Shown: one piece after another, positions 1 through 6,316 of the stretch | Layout: the number at the start of each line of letters is the position of its first letter | Position numbering within the stretch: position 1 is the stretch's first letter | Assembly: GCA_964485635.1 (NCBI GenBank) | Contig: CAZAJS010000031.1 | Coordinates: 1 to 12,379, forward strand | Reading direction: 5' to 3' | DNA: 12,379 nucleotides | DNA from: CAZAJS01 sp964485635 | GTDB taxonomy: Bacteria > Pseudomonadota > Gammaproteobacteria > Francisellales > Francisellaceae | The notes under the pieces: generated by a model | The model's database searches: none | What the model was told of the DNA's origin: nothing | The model's input: the letters and a program-made list of their open reading frames with translations, nothing else | Made by a program: the position numbers and the translations under genes

Positions 1-6
1 AAACCC

Positions 7-36
7 TTGATAGGTAAGGCAGCATTCAGCTAAGAT
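7..36 (+). promoter_or_regulatory. Candidate sigma70 promoter for 6S RNA
   Basis: A TTGATA hexamer at 7-12 (5 of 6 to consensus) is followed after 18 bases by TAAGAT at 31-36. An overlapping GATAAT at 34-39 is an alternative -10 with a longer spacer. Either would start transcription around 43-47, just before the 6S closing stem. The call rests on position and hexamer match only; the window starts too close upstream to look for a second promoter. Confidence 0.42.
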
Positions 37-49
37 AATCATTAATTCG

Positions 50-240
50 ATGTTCGTACTACCTGTGCTGTTTGCCAGTAACTACAAACTTGAGCCGATG
101 CTTATATAAAAGGGAGCTCAAGATTCGATACTGGGTGCGCATGCCTGCTTGACAGGAAGCCCGAAAGTATTGTGCGAGCGCCCACTTGGTTCTTGAGGGT
201 TCAAGGGCCTTGTAGACAGCGGCAGTTACGGGTAGTACCC
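50..240 (+). ncRNA. ssrS: 6S RNA
   Basis: This is the 6S regulatory RNA, which binds sigma70 RNA polymerase holoenzyme by imitating an open promoter and is best known for acting in stationary phase. The ends form a long closing stem: GTACTACC at 56-63 pairs with GGTAGTAC at 231-238, and CTGTGCTGT at 63-71 continues against ACAGCGGCAG further in, with one bulged base. The segment at 89-99, CTTGAGCCGAT, matches the conserved pRNA template of E. coli 6S RNA. The small hairpin CTTGA-GGGT-TCAAG at 192-205 matches the known hairpin on the 3' side of the central bubble. GCATGCC and GGAAGCC blocks in the apical arm are also 6S-like. At about 190 nt it is close to the 184 nt of E. coli, and it sits directly before ygfA as in most Gammaproteobacteria. 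The exact 5' end is uncertain by several bases. No hairpin terminator follows, only a T-rich stretch at 241-254, so read-through into ygfA or 3' trimming is likely. Confidence 0.88.
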
Positions 241-259
241 TTTTCTTAGTTTTTAAATC

Positions 260-844
260 ATGACCAATCAATCTATTCGACAAATGTGTCGTCATCGGCG
301 TCAAGCGCTTGATGCGACCACGCGTCAACATGCCGCAAAACAAGTCCAACACCATTGGCAACAATACTTGACAATCCAACCGTCTGATCGCATTGCTAGT
401 TATATCCCGATGGCCGAAGAAATTGATGTTCGCCCCTTAAATCAGGCTTTATCGGCTCATGCCACGGTGGCCTATCCAGTTTTGCATCCATACCGGCCTC
501 GCCATTTATGGATGCTTACTCCACAAGCCGGTTGGGTTAAAAATGCCTTTGGTATTGATGAGCCTTATTTTGAAACCTCTGAGCAACTGATCGCTCCTTG
601 GGAGTTAGACTATGTGATCGTTCCGCTGGTGGCCGTCAACGCTGATGGCATGCGACTGGGCATGGGCGGTGGTTTTTATGATACAACCTTTGCTTTTAAA
701 GCAAACAATCCACATATCGGCCCGCAATTAATTGGCATTGCTTATGATTGTCAAATGGTTGATACATTTGATGTTGCCCTTTGGGATATCGGGCTTGATA
801 CCTTAATCACCCCAACTGGAGTACAGGAGTTGACACAGTCATGA
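260..844 (+). CDS. ygfA: 5-formyltetrahydrofolate cyclo-ligase
   Basis: This cytosolic enzyme (MTHFS family, also called Fau) uses ATP to convert 5-formyl-THF to 5,10-methenyl-THF and so returns a storage or inhibitory folate to the one-carbon pool. The 194-residue product is near the usual 180-200. Visible family features are an N-terminal R-x-x-R helix (residues 9-17), SYIPMAEEIDVRPL (47-60), the FGIDEP segment (97-102), and the ATP/folate signature PLVAVNADGMRLGMGGGFYD (122-141) with the glycine loop and terminal Tyr-Asp. The start at 260 is the first ATG after the 6S RNA and keeps the N-terminal basic helix; I see no good Shine-Dalgarno before it, so translation may depend on the 6S read-through leader. 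The stop overlaps the bolA start (ATGA), which suggests coupled translation. In E. coli this gene is linked to ssrS and to persister and biofilm phenotypes. Confidence 0.95.
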   Translation: MTNQSIRQMCRHRRQALDATTRQHAAKQVQHHWQQYLTIQPSDRIASYIPMAEEIDVRPLNQALSAHATVAYPVLHPYRPRHLWMLTPQAGWVKNAFGIDEPYFETSEQLIAPWELDYVIVPLVAVNADGMRLGMGGGFYDTTFAFKANNPHIGPQLIGIAYDCQMVDTFDVALWDIGLDTLITPTGVQELTQS

Positions 845-1092
845 GCTTACATGATCAAATTTATCACCGTTTAGCCAATGCATTTGCCCCAAGTTTTCTT
901 GAAATTCTTGATGAAACTGACAAACATCGCCGTCACAAGCATTTTCAACCTGGCAAATACCATTTTCGCATTCGCATCCAAGCCTCCACGTTACAAGGCC
1001 AATCACGATTAGCCACCCATCGAGCTATTTATCAAGCCTTGGACAATGAAATGGATCACATTCATGCGTTAGCCATTGAGCTTAAGCCTTGA
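841..1092 (+). CDS. bolA: BolA-family protein
   Basis: The product is a small cytosolic BolA-family protein of 83 residues. Members partner with monothiol glutaredoxins in iron-sulfur cluster handling, and some also bind DNA as morphology or stress regulators. The alpha/beta core is visible: FLEILDETDKHRRH (19-32), a basic His-rich loop where the family has its variable cluster-binding loop, the strand HFRIRIQAS (41-49), the conserved HRAIYQAL helix (60-67), and the C-terminal HALAI (75-79), whose His is a known cluster ligand. The H-R-x-I-Y motif favours true BolA over IbaG. Its ATG overlaps the ygfA stop by four bases and an AGGAG at 825-829 lies 11 bases upstream, inside ygfA, so the two genes are co-transcribed. 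No monothiol glutaredoxin gene lies in this window. The last 31 bases overlap the 3' end of nnr on the other strand. Confidence 0.88.
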   Translation: MSLHDQIYHRLANAFAPSFLEILDETDKHRRHKHFQPGKYHFRIRIQASTLQGQSRLATHRAIYQALDNEMDHIHALAIELKP

Positions 1093-2576
1093 TTTAACAC
1101 CTTAGGGACATAAGCTAAGATATCCGTTGCCTTAGCCCCCCATGGGCCACCTTGTTGTCGTTGATATAACTCAGCCGCTTGACCTTGCAACATCACACCA
1201 AGCCCAGCGGCGAGGGCAAGATCAGCAACAGTTTGCTGGCAAGCAATTCCTGTAATCAACCCTGTTAAGATATCCCCACTGCCACCTGTGGCCAGCACCG
1301 ATGTTGCATAAGGGGCAACCCATATTGGTTGCTGCGGCTGACCGATCAATGTTCCTGGTCCCTTCAAAACAACACCACGAGCTTGTGTGACCCTCATTAA
1401 TTGCTGTAAACTACTCGGTCGATTGTCACGAATGTCTCCCCCCGATTGATTTAATAGCCGTGCGGCTTCACCTTCATGGGGTGTGATCACAGCATTTTTC
1501 AATGCCTCAGCTGGCAGTTCAGTTAAGCCTCCGGCATCAACAACTTTCGGTCCTGGCAAACTGCCAATCGTGTCATAGACCATCTGTGACCAGGCAGCAT
1601 CGGCCACCATTCCTGGACCAATGCCGATCACAGTGGCTTTCGCCGCCTGCTGTTGTAATATCTCTGGACGGTCAACTCCTTGACACATGATCTCTGGAAC
1701 GAGACCCGCTAATTGAGTCGCATGGTCCGGATGGGTTAATAATGTTACCCGTCCGGCACCCGCTATTAAGGCAGCTTTTGCCATCATCAGTCCCGCGCCA
1801 GGCATGCCTTGATCCCCCCCAATTAACACGGCATGGCCTTTATCAATTTTACTGGCTCCCTTTGAGCAAATCGGCCAATTGTCGTTAAACCACTGAGGGG
1901 TTAGGCCTTGTGCAACCGGCTGATGATCCAATGTATCAACGCCTAAATCGGCATGCATTAATTGGCCTACTTTTTCCATGGCCTCCCCGGTCATCAGGCC
2001 TATTTTATTCGCAATAAAAGTGACGGTACAATCTGCATTAATCGCCATAGGATCACATCGACCGGTTGTTGCGCAAACACCTGAAGGGACATCAACACTG
2101 ATAATCGGGACCTCACTAGCATTGATGGCTTGGATTAATGCAGCAATCAGACCAGTCACCGGCCGATCAATCCCTGTGCCTAATAAGGCATCGACAATCA
2201 CATCGGCCTGGCTTAAGGCCGGATGATCTGGATTGATCCCTTCAACCTGCCCGCCTAAGGTGGCAAACCACTGGCGCATTAGTGCAGCATCACCTTGTTC
2301 TCCGGCGTTATCTGTTGCTAATAATGTTACTTTGAATCCTTGCATCATCGCTAGATAACCCACGACAAATCCATCACCACCGTTATTTCCTGCACCACAA
2401 ACGACGACAATGTGTTGCGCATTTGGCCATGTTTGCTTCAGCCTGTCTAATACGGCCATTCCGGCTCGGGTCATTAACAATGTTAAGGGCTGATCATGCG
2501 TGGCCTGCCAATCAGACTCAATCTGGCGAATCATTTTTGCATCATAGATCCGGATGGTTGTATGATTATCATGCAT
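1062..2576 (-). CDS. nnr: Bifunctional NAD(P)H-hydrate epimerase / ADP-dependent NAD(P)H-hydrate dehydratase
   Basis: This metabolite-repair enzyme (E. coli YjeF/Nnr type, 504 residues, standard length) restores NAD(P)H damaged to its hydrates. The N-terminal YjeF_N/NnrE domain (about 10-220) epimerises R- and S-NAD(P)HX; it shows GAGNNGGDG (61-69), VDALLGTGIDRPVTG (128-142) and SVDVPSG (160-166). The C-terminal ribokinase-like NnrD domain (about 240-495) dehydrates S-NAD(P)HX using ADP; it shows KGHAVLIGGDQGMPGA (246-261), GIGPGM (318-323), TPHEGE (365-370) and ATGGSGD (429-435) with the catalytic Asp. One oddity is DAGGL at 347-351, where relatives usually read D-A-D-A/G-L. The ATG at 2576 is preceded by AAGGA with a 7-base spacer, so the start is secure. 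The gene appears monocistronic: its 5' side faces the tsx end and its 3' end is convergent with bolA. The usual E. coli neighbours tsaE and amiB are absent. Confidence 0.95.
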   Translation of the reverse strand: MHDNHTTIRIYDAKMIRQIESDWQATHDQPLTLLMTRAGMAVLDRLKQTWPNAQHIVVVCGAGNNGGDGFVVGYLAMMQGFKVTLLATDNAGEQGDAALMRQWFATLGGQVEGINPDHPALSQADVIVDALLGTGIDRPVTGLIAALIQAINASEVPIISVDVPSGVCATTGRCDPMAINADCTVTFIANKIGLMTGEAMEKVGQLMHADLGVDTLDHQPVAQGLTPQWFNDNWPICSKGASKIDKGHAVLIGGDQGMPGAGLMMAKAALIAGAGRVTLLTHPDHATQLAGLVPEIMCQGVDRPEILQQQAAKATVIGIGPGMVADAAWSQMVYDTIGSLPGPKVVDAGGLTELPAEALKNAVITPHEGEAARLLNQSGGDIRDNRPSSLQQLMRVTQARGVVLKGPGTLIGQPQQPIWVAPYATSVLATGGSGDILTGLITGIACQQTVADLALAAGLGVMLQGQAAELYQRQQGGPWGAKATDILAYVPKVLNQGLSSMANA

Positions 2577-2777
2577 AGGGCTTTCCTTGTTGATGGCTGA
2601 TCTTTATTTAATTGTTGATCAATTGTCTGCTAGTTGCAAGGGAGCGTTGAAGCACTTTTTGAAAATTGTTGGGTTATGAATCAAGGTCTTGATGAATTTT
2701 CATAGAGCCTAATGGATGAGATCACACTTAGGCGCTTGGATATTAAAAGATCAATGAGAAAGATTCAGTCAACGGTG
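2577..2777. other. Intergenic region nnr-tsx
   Basis: This 201-bp gap should hold the nnr promoter and the end of the tsx transcript. It contains a dyad ATCAAG-GT-CTTGAT at 2680-2693, which nearly matches a sequence before the chain-length gene (see findings), and a six-pair inverted repeat GCCTAA/TTAGGC at 2707-2712 and 2728-2733 with a 15-nt loop and no T-run. On the minus strand TTGCAA followed after 17 bases by AACAAT is a poor promoter match. No small gene is convincing here. Confidence 0.4.
2680..2693. repeat. Short dyad upstream of nnr
   Basis: ATCAAG-GT-CTTGAT is a perfect 6+6 inverted repeat with a 2-base centre. It lies about 104 bases upstream of the nnr start. Thirteen of its fourteen bases recur at 4951-4964 before the Wzz-like gene. 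It may be an operator, but short AT-rich dyads also arise by chance. Confidence 0.35.
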
Positions 2778-3710
2778 CTAAGTAAATACATAACTAACGG
2801 CAAAATAGCTGCCCCAGCCGGTTGTATCTTGTTTCTGACCATTCATCATGCTGCCGTCTTTGACTCCTGTCATATCATTAAAATATTTTAACCCATAGCC
2901 GACTGAAAAATGGCGAGAATGCCAGTATAAGCCATTATACCATTCAAGGGCATGATTTGAACGTGTTGCATTGTAAGCATCCATGGCAAATGACCAATCA
3001 AAATAGCCTTGGTATGATAAAAAAGAATCATTGCTAAAGGTATAAAAAGGCGTAAACCAGTTGGTCGCTAACTTATAGCCATCCCAATGATTTTCATTTG
3101 GCGCTGAATAGTTTTCTTGAACATAACGAGCCATTAAGTTCACACCCACTGTGCCCATCACGGGCACATCAACATTCGCGCCTATGCCGATATAATTATT
3201 AAATAATTCCCGATCACCGACTTCAGATTGCGTGGCAATAAACCATTCTTTCACCGGCCCTATTTGCAAGTTGCGATTGATCAAGCCATTGATTGAAAAA
3301 CGCGGTCGAATTTTAAAAAACATGTTATCCCCGTCATGGCGATCATCATGGCGGTTATGAACAATATCAAATACATCTAAATAACCATATAAATCAACAA
3401 TCCCCGAACGGCCCCCAAATTCGGTTTCTAAATAGGTATCATTGCGTGCTTGACCCGGCATGCGTGCATCAATACTTTGCATTAAATTAAATTGCAAAAA
3501 GTTATGGTATTGATTATAGACAGAGGGGTCGGCTTGTCCGTTGGTTTTGTCAGGCTTATGATCAGGCCGATCAGATGGCTGTGACACTTGATGGCGTTTT
3601 TTTGCACCATCAGGATTTTGCATCGCTCCTCCATGACCAGCCACAGCATAAACCGTTGTGGTACTACTCATCACGATAACCGTCATCAACAAGCTTTTTT
3701 TCAATATCAT
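2778..3710 (-). CDS. tsx: Tsx-family nucleoside-specific outer-membrane channel
   Basis: The product is a predicted 12-stranded outer-membrane beta-barrel of the Tsx family, which passes nucleosides and deoxynucleosides across the outer membrane. I chose the ATG at 3710 (310 residues; E. coli Tsx is 294) because it gives a classic signal peptide: Lys-Lys at 4-5, a hydrophobic core, and cleavage after V-Y-A at 20-22, with AAGGA 10 bases upstream. The longer reading from 3854 adds 48 residues that hide the signal. Tsx hallmarks follow in order: RNDTYLETEF (89-98), DLYGYLDVF (106-114), MFFKIRPRFSINGL (130-143), LQIGPVKEWF (148-157), NENHWDGYKL (205-214) and TGWGSYFAVSYVF (297-309). A hydrophilic His/Asp/Lys/Pro-rich segment (35-60) separates the signal from the barrel. 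The chain ends F-T, not in the terminal aromatic usual for BAM-assembled barrels. Nucleoside specificity is inferred from family only. Confidence 0.87.
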   Translation of the reverse strand: MILKKSLLMTVIVMSSTTTVYAVAGHGGAMQNPDGAKKRHQVSQPSDRPDHKPDKTNGQADPSVYNQYHNFLQFNLMQSIDARMPGQARNDTYLETEFGGRSGIVDLYGYLDVFDIVHNRHDDRHDGDNMFFKIRPRFSINGLINRNLQIGPVKEWFIATQSEVGDRELFNNYIGIGANVDVPVMGTVGVNLMARYVQENYSAPNENHWDGYKLATNWFTPFYTFSNDSFLSYQGYFDWSFAMDAYNATRSNHALEWYNGLYWHSRHFSVGYGLKYFNDMTGVKDGSMMNGQKQDTTGWGSYFAVSYVFT

Positions 3711-3906
3711 GGCTTTTGAGTCCTTTTTTAGTTGCATCAGCATGGTGAGTTTGCACTTGGTCAGTGCGCCTATAGGATACAAAATGCTTGGGGTGAAAAC
3801 CAGTCTTGCCATATTAAAGCAATGTTGTTTTCTATCATTTTTCGATTCATGCAAGACTATGATGATATATTCATAGCCTGTGACAACAATGCTGGTAGTT
3901 TTTTAA

Positions 3907-3915
3907 ATTTTATCA
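3907..3915 (-). promoter_or_regulatory. Candidate extended -10 for tsx
   Basis: On the minus strand TGATAAAAT is an extended -10 (TGn plus TAAAAT). The region 17 bases upstream, CAACTT, is a poor -35, as is common with extended -10 promoters. Transcription from here would give tsx a leader of about 190 bases. The 254-bp gap 3711-3964 that holds it shows no convincing gene and no clean CRP-type site, although E. coli tsx is controlled by CRP and CytR. Confidence 0.28.
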
Positions 3916-3964
3916 TGGAACAAACTAAAAAGTTGTATCGATTGAAAGATTGCTTTGTTTGTAT

Positions 3965-4912
3965 TTATAATTCTTGACGAACAGCTCTAACAATATAACG
4001 CAATAACGCCCAAAACCATGTTAAGAGAATAGCTAAGAGCATAAATGCAATTACAATTTTAATGAAAACGTCCTTTTTATTTCCATCAACAGGGTCTTTA
4101 CTATGAACCAAACTGCCCATTGGGGTAACTTTTTTAACCAGTGAGTCTTTTTGTTGTTTTAACTGATCAATACTGATTTTTAAATTTTGAATTTTTTGTT
4201 GTGTACTACTTAAGCGTTTACCATACTCTGATAAAATTGCCTGACCATCAATACTGCCAATTTGAGCGGTTGTAGCAAGCTGTTGGGATCTGTCTTGCAA
4301 TTGTTTCAATTGTGTCTTTAAATACTCAATTTGACGTTTTTTCAAATCAATATCCATGGCTTGTTGCCAGATTTTTATTTGATTTTGCAACTCTGGAGCT
4401 TGGCTAAGCATATCAAACATATGATCAAATACATCTTGAACCAACGATCGTTGCGCTAATGGCGCAATGGTGGTTAATTGATCATACTGTATCGTATTTG
4501 CTGTCTCATCGGTTGTATCTTGGTCATTAATAGGCGTCATTAATGCCACATTGTTTTCGATTCGTTGTTGTACTGTGTGTGGTTGTGATGTCTGTGCTTG
4601 ATTCTTTTGCTGAAATGCTTGCAGCCGGTTATCTAAGATAAAATGAAACAGATTGTTCCCGACAATTGCTTTGCGGCTGCCATTGTCAAAGTAATGTGGC
4701 CCACGTAAAGAGATATGAAATTCATATTTTTCTTGATGATCTTTTGACATCCAAAAACCAAGCCCTAAACCAATCACAATCATCGCCCCTATAAACCAAT
4801 AAGCCTTAACAGCAATGGTAATTAATGTGATAGCCCCACGACCAATGGCTTGGAGAACTTCTTTAATCGAGACAGCCTCTTCAACAGGATTTTGGCTTAA
4901 TTGATCACTCAT
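3965..4912 (-). CDS. Wzz-like polysaccharide chain-length determinant (PCP family)
   Basis: This 315-residue inner-membrane protein has the architecture of polysaccharide co-polymerases, which set chain length of polymers made by Wzy. A short cytoplasmic N-terminus leads to TM1 (about 38-55), a large periplasmic domain, and TM2 (about 282-307) with a basic C-terminal tail. The periplasmic part includes a long Gln/Lys/Leu-rich coiled-coil stretch (about 188-262), as expected for the PCP helix. The usual proline-rich signature just before TM2 is weak: only P264, P274 and a glycine are seen. The N-terminal periplasmic part (about 62-150) is Gln/Asn-rich and not recognisable by eye. Placement next to a priming transferase and opposite a polymerase candidate supports the role. 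It is divergent from the transferase gene with 171 bp between them. Another membrane-anchored coiled-coil envelope protein is the main alternative. No clear ribosome binding site precedes the ATG. Confidence 0.65.
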   Translation of the reverse strand: MSDQLSQNPVEEAVSIKEVLQAIGRGAITLITIAVKAYWFIGAMIVIGLGLGFWMSKDHQEKYEFHISLRGPHYFDNGSRKAIVGNNLFHFILDNRLQAFQQKNQAQTSQPHTVQQRIENNVALMTPINDQDTTDETANTIQYDQLTTIAPLAQRSLVQDVFDHMFDMLSQAPELQNQIKIWQQAMDIDLKKRQIEYLKTQLKQLQDRSQQLATTAQIGSIDGQAILSEYGKRLSSTQQKIQNLKISIDQLKQQKDSLVKKVTPMGSLVHSKDPVDGNKKDVFIKIVIAFMLLAILLTWFWALLRYIVRAVRQEL

Positions 4913-4944
4913 AAACGTTCAAATACAGTCAATAATTTTTCAAA

Positions 4945-4973
4945 ATCTTATCATGGTCTTGATAAAAAAACAA
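4945..4973 (-). promoter_or_regulatory. Candidate promoter for the Wzz-like gene
   Basis: On the minus strand TTGTTT (4973-4968) is followed after exactly 17 bases by TAAGAT (4950-4945), preceded by TG one base upstream, making an extended -10. Start of transcription would be near 4938, leaving a leader of about 26 bases. The dyad at 4948-4965 lies across the -10 and spacer, where a repressor would block polymerase. Confidence 0.45.
4948..4965. repeat. Inverted repeat overlapping promoter
   Basis: TTATCATGGTCTTGATAA is a perfect TTATCA-N6-TGATAA inverted repeat. It overlaps the -10 element and spacer of the candidate promoter for the Wzz-like gene and shares a 13-of-14 match with the dyad before nnr. 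An operator role is inferred from its position. Confidence 0.38.
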
Positions 4974-5031
4974 CTCAATGGTTCAAATTTTTGATCATGA
5001 GTCCATCAAATGTCACATGACTTTTTTTCGC

Positions 5032-5040
5032 TGCTATGTT
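5032..5040 (+). promoter_or_regulatory. Candidate extended -10 for the priming transferase gene
   Basis: TGCTATGTT carries a TGn-TATGTT extended -10; the matching -35 region (about 5011-5017, TGTCACA) is a poor match. It would start transcription near 5047, 37 bases before the ATG. Just upstream, 4991-5009 carries TTGAT-N9-ATCAA and 5012-5021 carries GTCA-CA-TGAC, either of which could be a control site. No Shine-Dalgarno is seen before 5084. Confidence 0.27.
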
Positions 5041-5083
5041 ACCCTAGTGCCTATTCTGTGATTGATAATATTGAATTGATTCT

Positions 5084-6298
5084 ATGTACCATCGCACCAA
5101 ATTTTTATTTATTGTTGAACTGGCATTATTTTTGCTTTTAATCTGGGGGTTTAATTGGATTTGGCCGCTGTCGGTTGAGACCATAATTTTAGCAGGCATC
5201 TTATTTAGCTTGACTTGGTTTTATAGCTTTCAACGGAGTGTCATGCTTTTAGAGTATTATACCCATTTATTTTTTGTAGCTTTATTATTTGCCTTTTTAT
5301 TACTGATCATCAGTATCTGGGTGACAGATGGTGGCCATATTATTTTTGTTGGCTTATCGGCTATTGCCAGTTGGTGTAGTCTGATGTTATTGCTACGCTT
5401 TAGTGTCAATCGTTGGGCCGGACAGCAATATCGATTAATTTACCACCCTGACAGTCTTGAGCATCCTCTAGATCCACCCGGAAAATTTCAGCTGTTGCCT
5501 AAGCGTGATGTGACACCAACAGATTTAACAACTGCTGATATTATTATTGTCAATCATGATTTTGACTATCCGGATGATTGGCAAAATTTATTACTTCATG
5601 CCAATATTCATGATATGCCAATTATTACGACTAATCATATGGAAGAACATTTATGGCAACGGCTTCCCTTACAGGATTTAAAACGCAATTGGCTCCAAAG
5701 CGGGTTTCATGTTCCCTTGTGGTATCGTTGGTCTAAAATGACGATTGAGTGGATCATCACGGTTTGTCTTGCCCCATTATTGTTGCTGATTTTTGCGCTT
5801 GTCAGTACGGCGATTTTATTGACCATGGGCCGACCTATTTTTTATACGCAAAAGCGCATGGGCTTTCATAATCGGCCCTTTACGGTTTATAAGTTTCGCA
5901 CGATGATCAATGATGCTGACCGGTTAGGTGAAACCCAAACTGATGATCAGCGCATTACACGGCTCGGCGCTTTGATGCGAAAATTTCGCGTGGATGAATT
6001 GCCGCAGTTTATTAATATTCTAAAAGGTGATATGGCTTTAATTGGCCCGCGACCTGAATGGGTTCAAACCGCTGAATCGTTTACGAAAGCGTTACCATTA
6101 TACCCATTACGTCATTTAGTCAAACCCGGCATCACCGGCTGGGCGCAAGTTAATCAAGGTCATGCGGTTGGGGTTGATGGCAATCAAGAAAAGTTGCAAT
6201 ATGACCTATATTATGTCAAACATTTCTCACCCATTTTGGATCTTAAAATTGTGGTGAAAACGATTTATACGATTTTAACGGGGTTTGGGGCAAAGTAA
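5084..6298 (+). CDS. Undecaprenyl-phosphate sugar-phosphate transferase (WbaP/WcaJ type)
   Basis: This inner-membrane polyprenol-phosphate hexose-1-phosphate transferase starts a polysaccharide unit by moving a sugar-1-phosphate from a UDP-sugar to undecaprenyl phosphate. It has four N-terminal membrane segments (about 6-28, 32-48, 60-80, 86-106), a short cytoplasmic middle domain (about 115-210), then the catalytic sugar-transferase domain. That domain begins with a re-entrant or transmembrane helix (about 219-246) and carries GRPIFYTQKRMG (249-260), YKFRTM (269-274), the catalytic Asp-Glu in VDELPQ (303-308), GPRPEW (321-326), PGITGWAQVN (348-357) and YDLYYV (373-378). At 404 residues it is shorter than WbaP (476), mostly in the middle domain. 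The sugar is probably galactose, glucose or an N-acetylhexosamine and cannot be read from the sequence. It is the only + strand gene of the locus, divergent from the Wzz-like gene and convergent with the glycosyltransferase gene 43 bp downstream. Confidence 0.94.
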   Translation: MYHRTKFLFIVELALFLLLIWGFNWIWPLSVETIILAGILFSLTWFYSFQRSVMLLEYYTHLFFVALLFAFLLLIISIWVTDGGHIIFVGLSAIASWCSLMLLLRFSVNRWAGQQYRLIYHPDSLEHPLDPPGKFQLLPKRDVTPTDLTTADIIIVNHDFDYPDDWQNLLLHANIHDMPIITTNHMEEHLWQRLPLQDLKRNWLQSGFHVPLWYRWSKMTIEWIITVCLAPLLLLIFALVSTAILLTMGRPIFYTQKRMGFHNRPFTVYKFRTMINDADRLGETQTDDQRITRLGALMRKFRVDELPQFINILKGDMALIGPRPEWVQTAESFTKALPLYPLRHLVKPGITGWAQVNQGHAVGVDGNQEKLQYDLYYVKHFSPILDLKIVVKTIYTILTGFGAK

Positions 6299-6316
6299 GG
6301 ATAAGGACTCAATAAC

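Noticed and set aside
59..379. Minus-strand open frame of 106 codons across the 6S RNA
   Set aside because: It lies over a clear structured RNA and the 5' part of ygfA, and its product resembles nothing known.
1502..2226. Plus-strand frames inside nnr
   Set aside because: Antisense shadows of a well-conserved coding region.
2707..2733. GCCTAA/TTAGGC inverted repeat as a tsx terminator
   Set aside because: Six pairs with a 15-base loop and no T-run are too weak for a terminator call.
2715..2735. CRP-like half-site TGTGATCT (minus strand) between tsx and nnr
   Set aside because: Only one half matches; the second half is poor and the site is downstream of tsx, not in its promoter.
3711..3854. 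N-terminal extension of the Tsx homologue to 3854
   Set aside because: It would bury the signal peptide 48 residues in; the ATG at 3710 has a ribosome binding site and a proper leader.
3658..3977. Two plus-strand frames of 72 and 81 codons in the tsx upstream region
   Set aside because: They overlap the tsx start and the end of the chain-length gene on the other strand, show no ribosome binding site, and look like low-complexity shadows.
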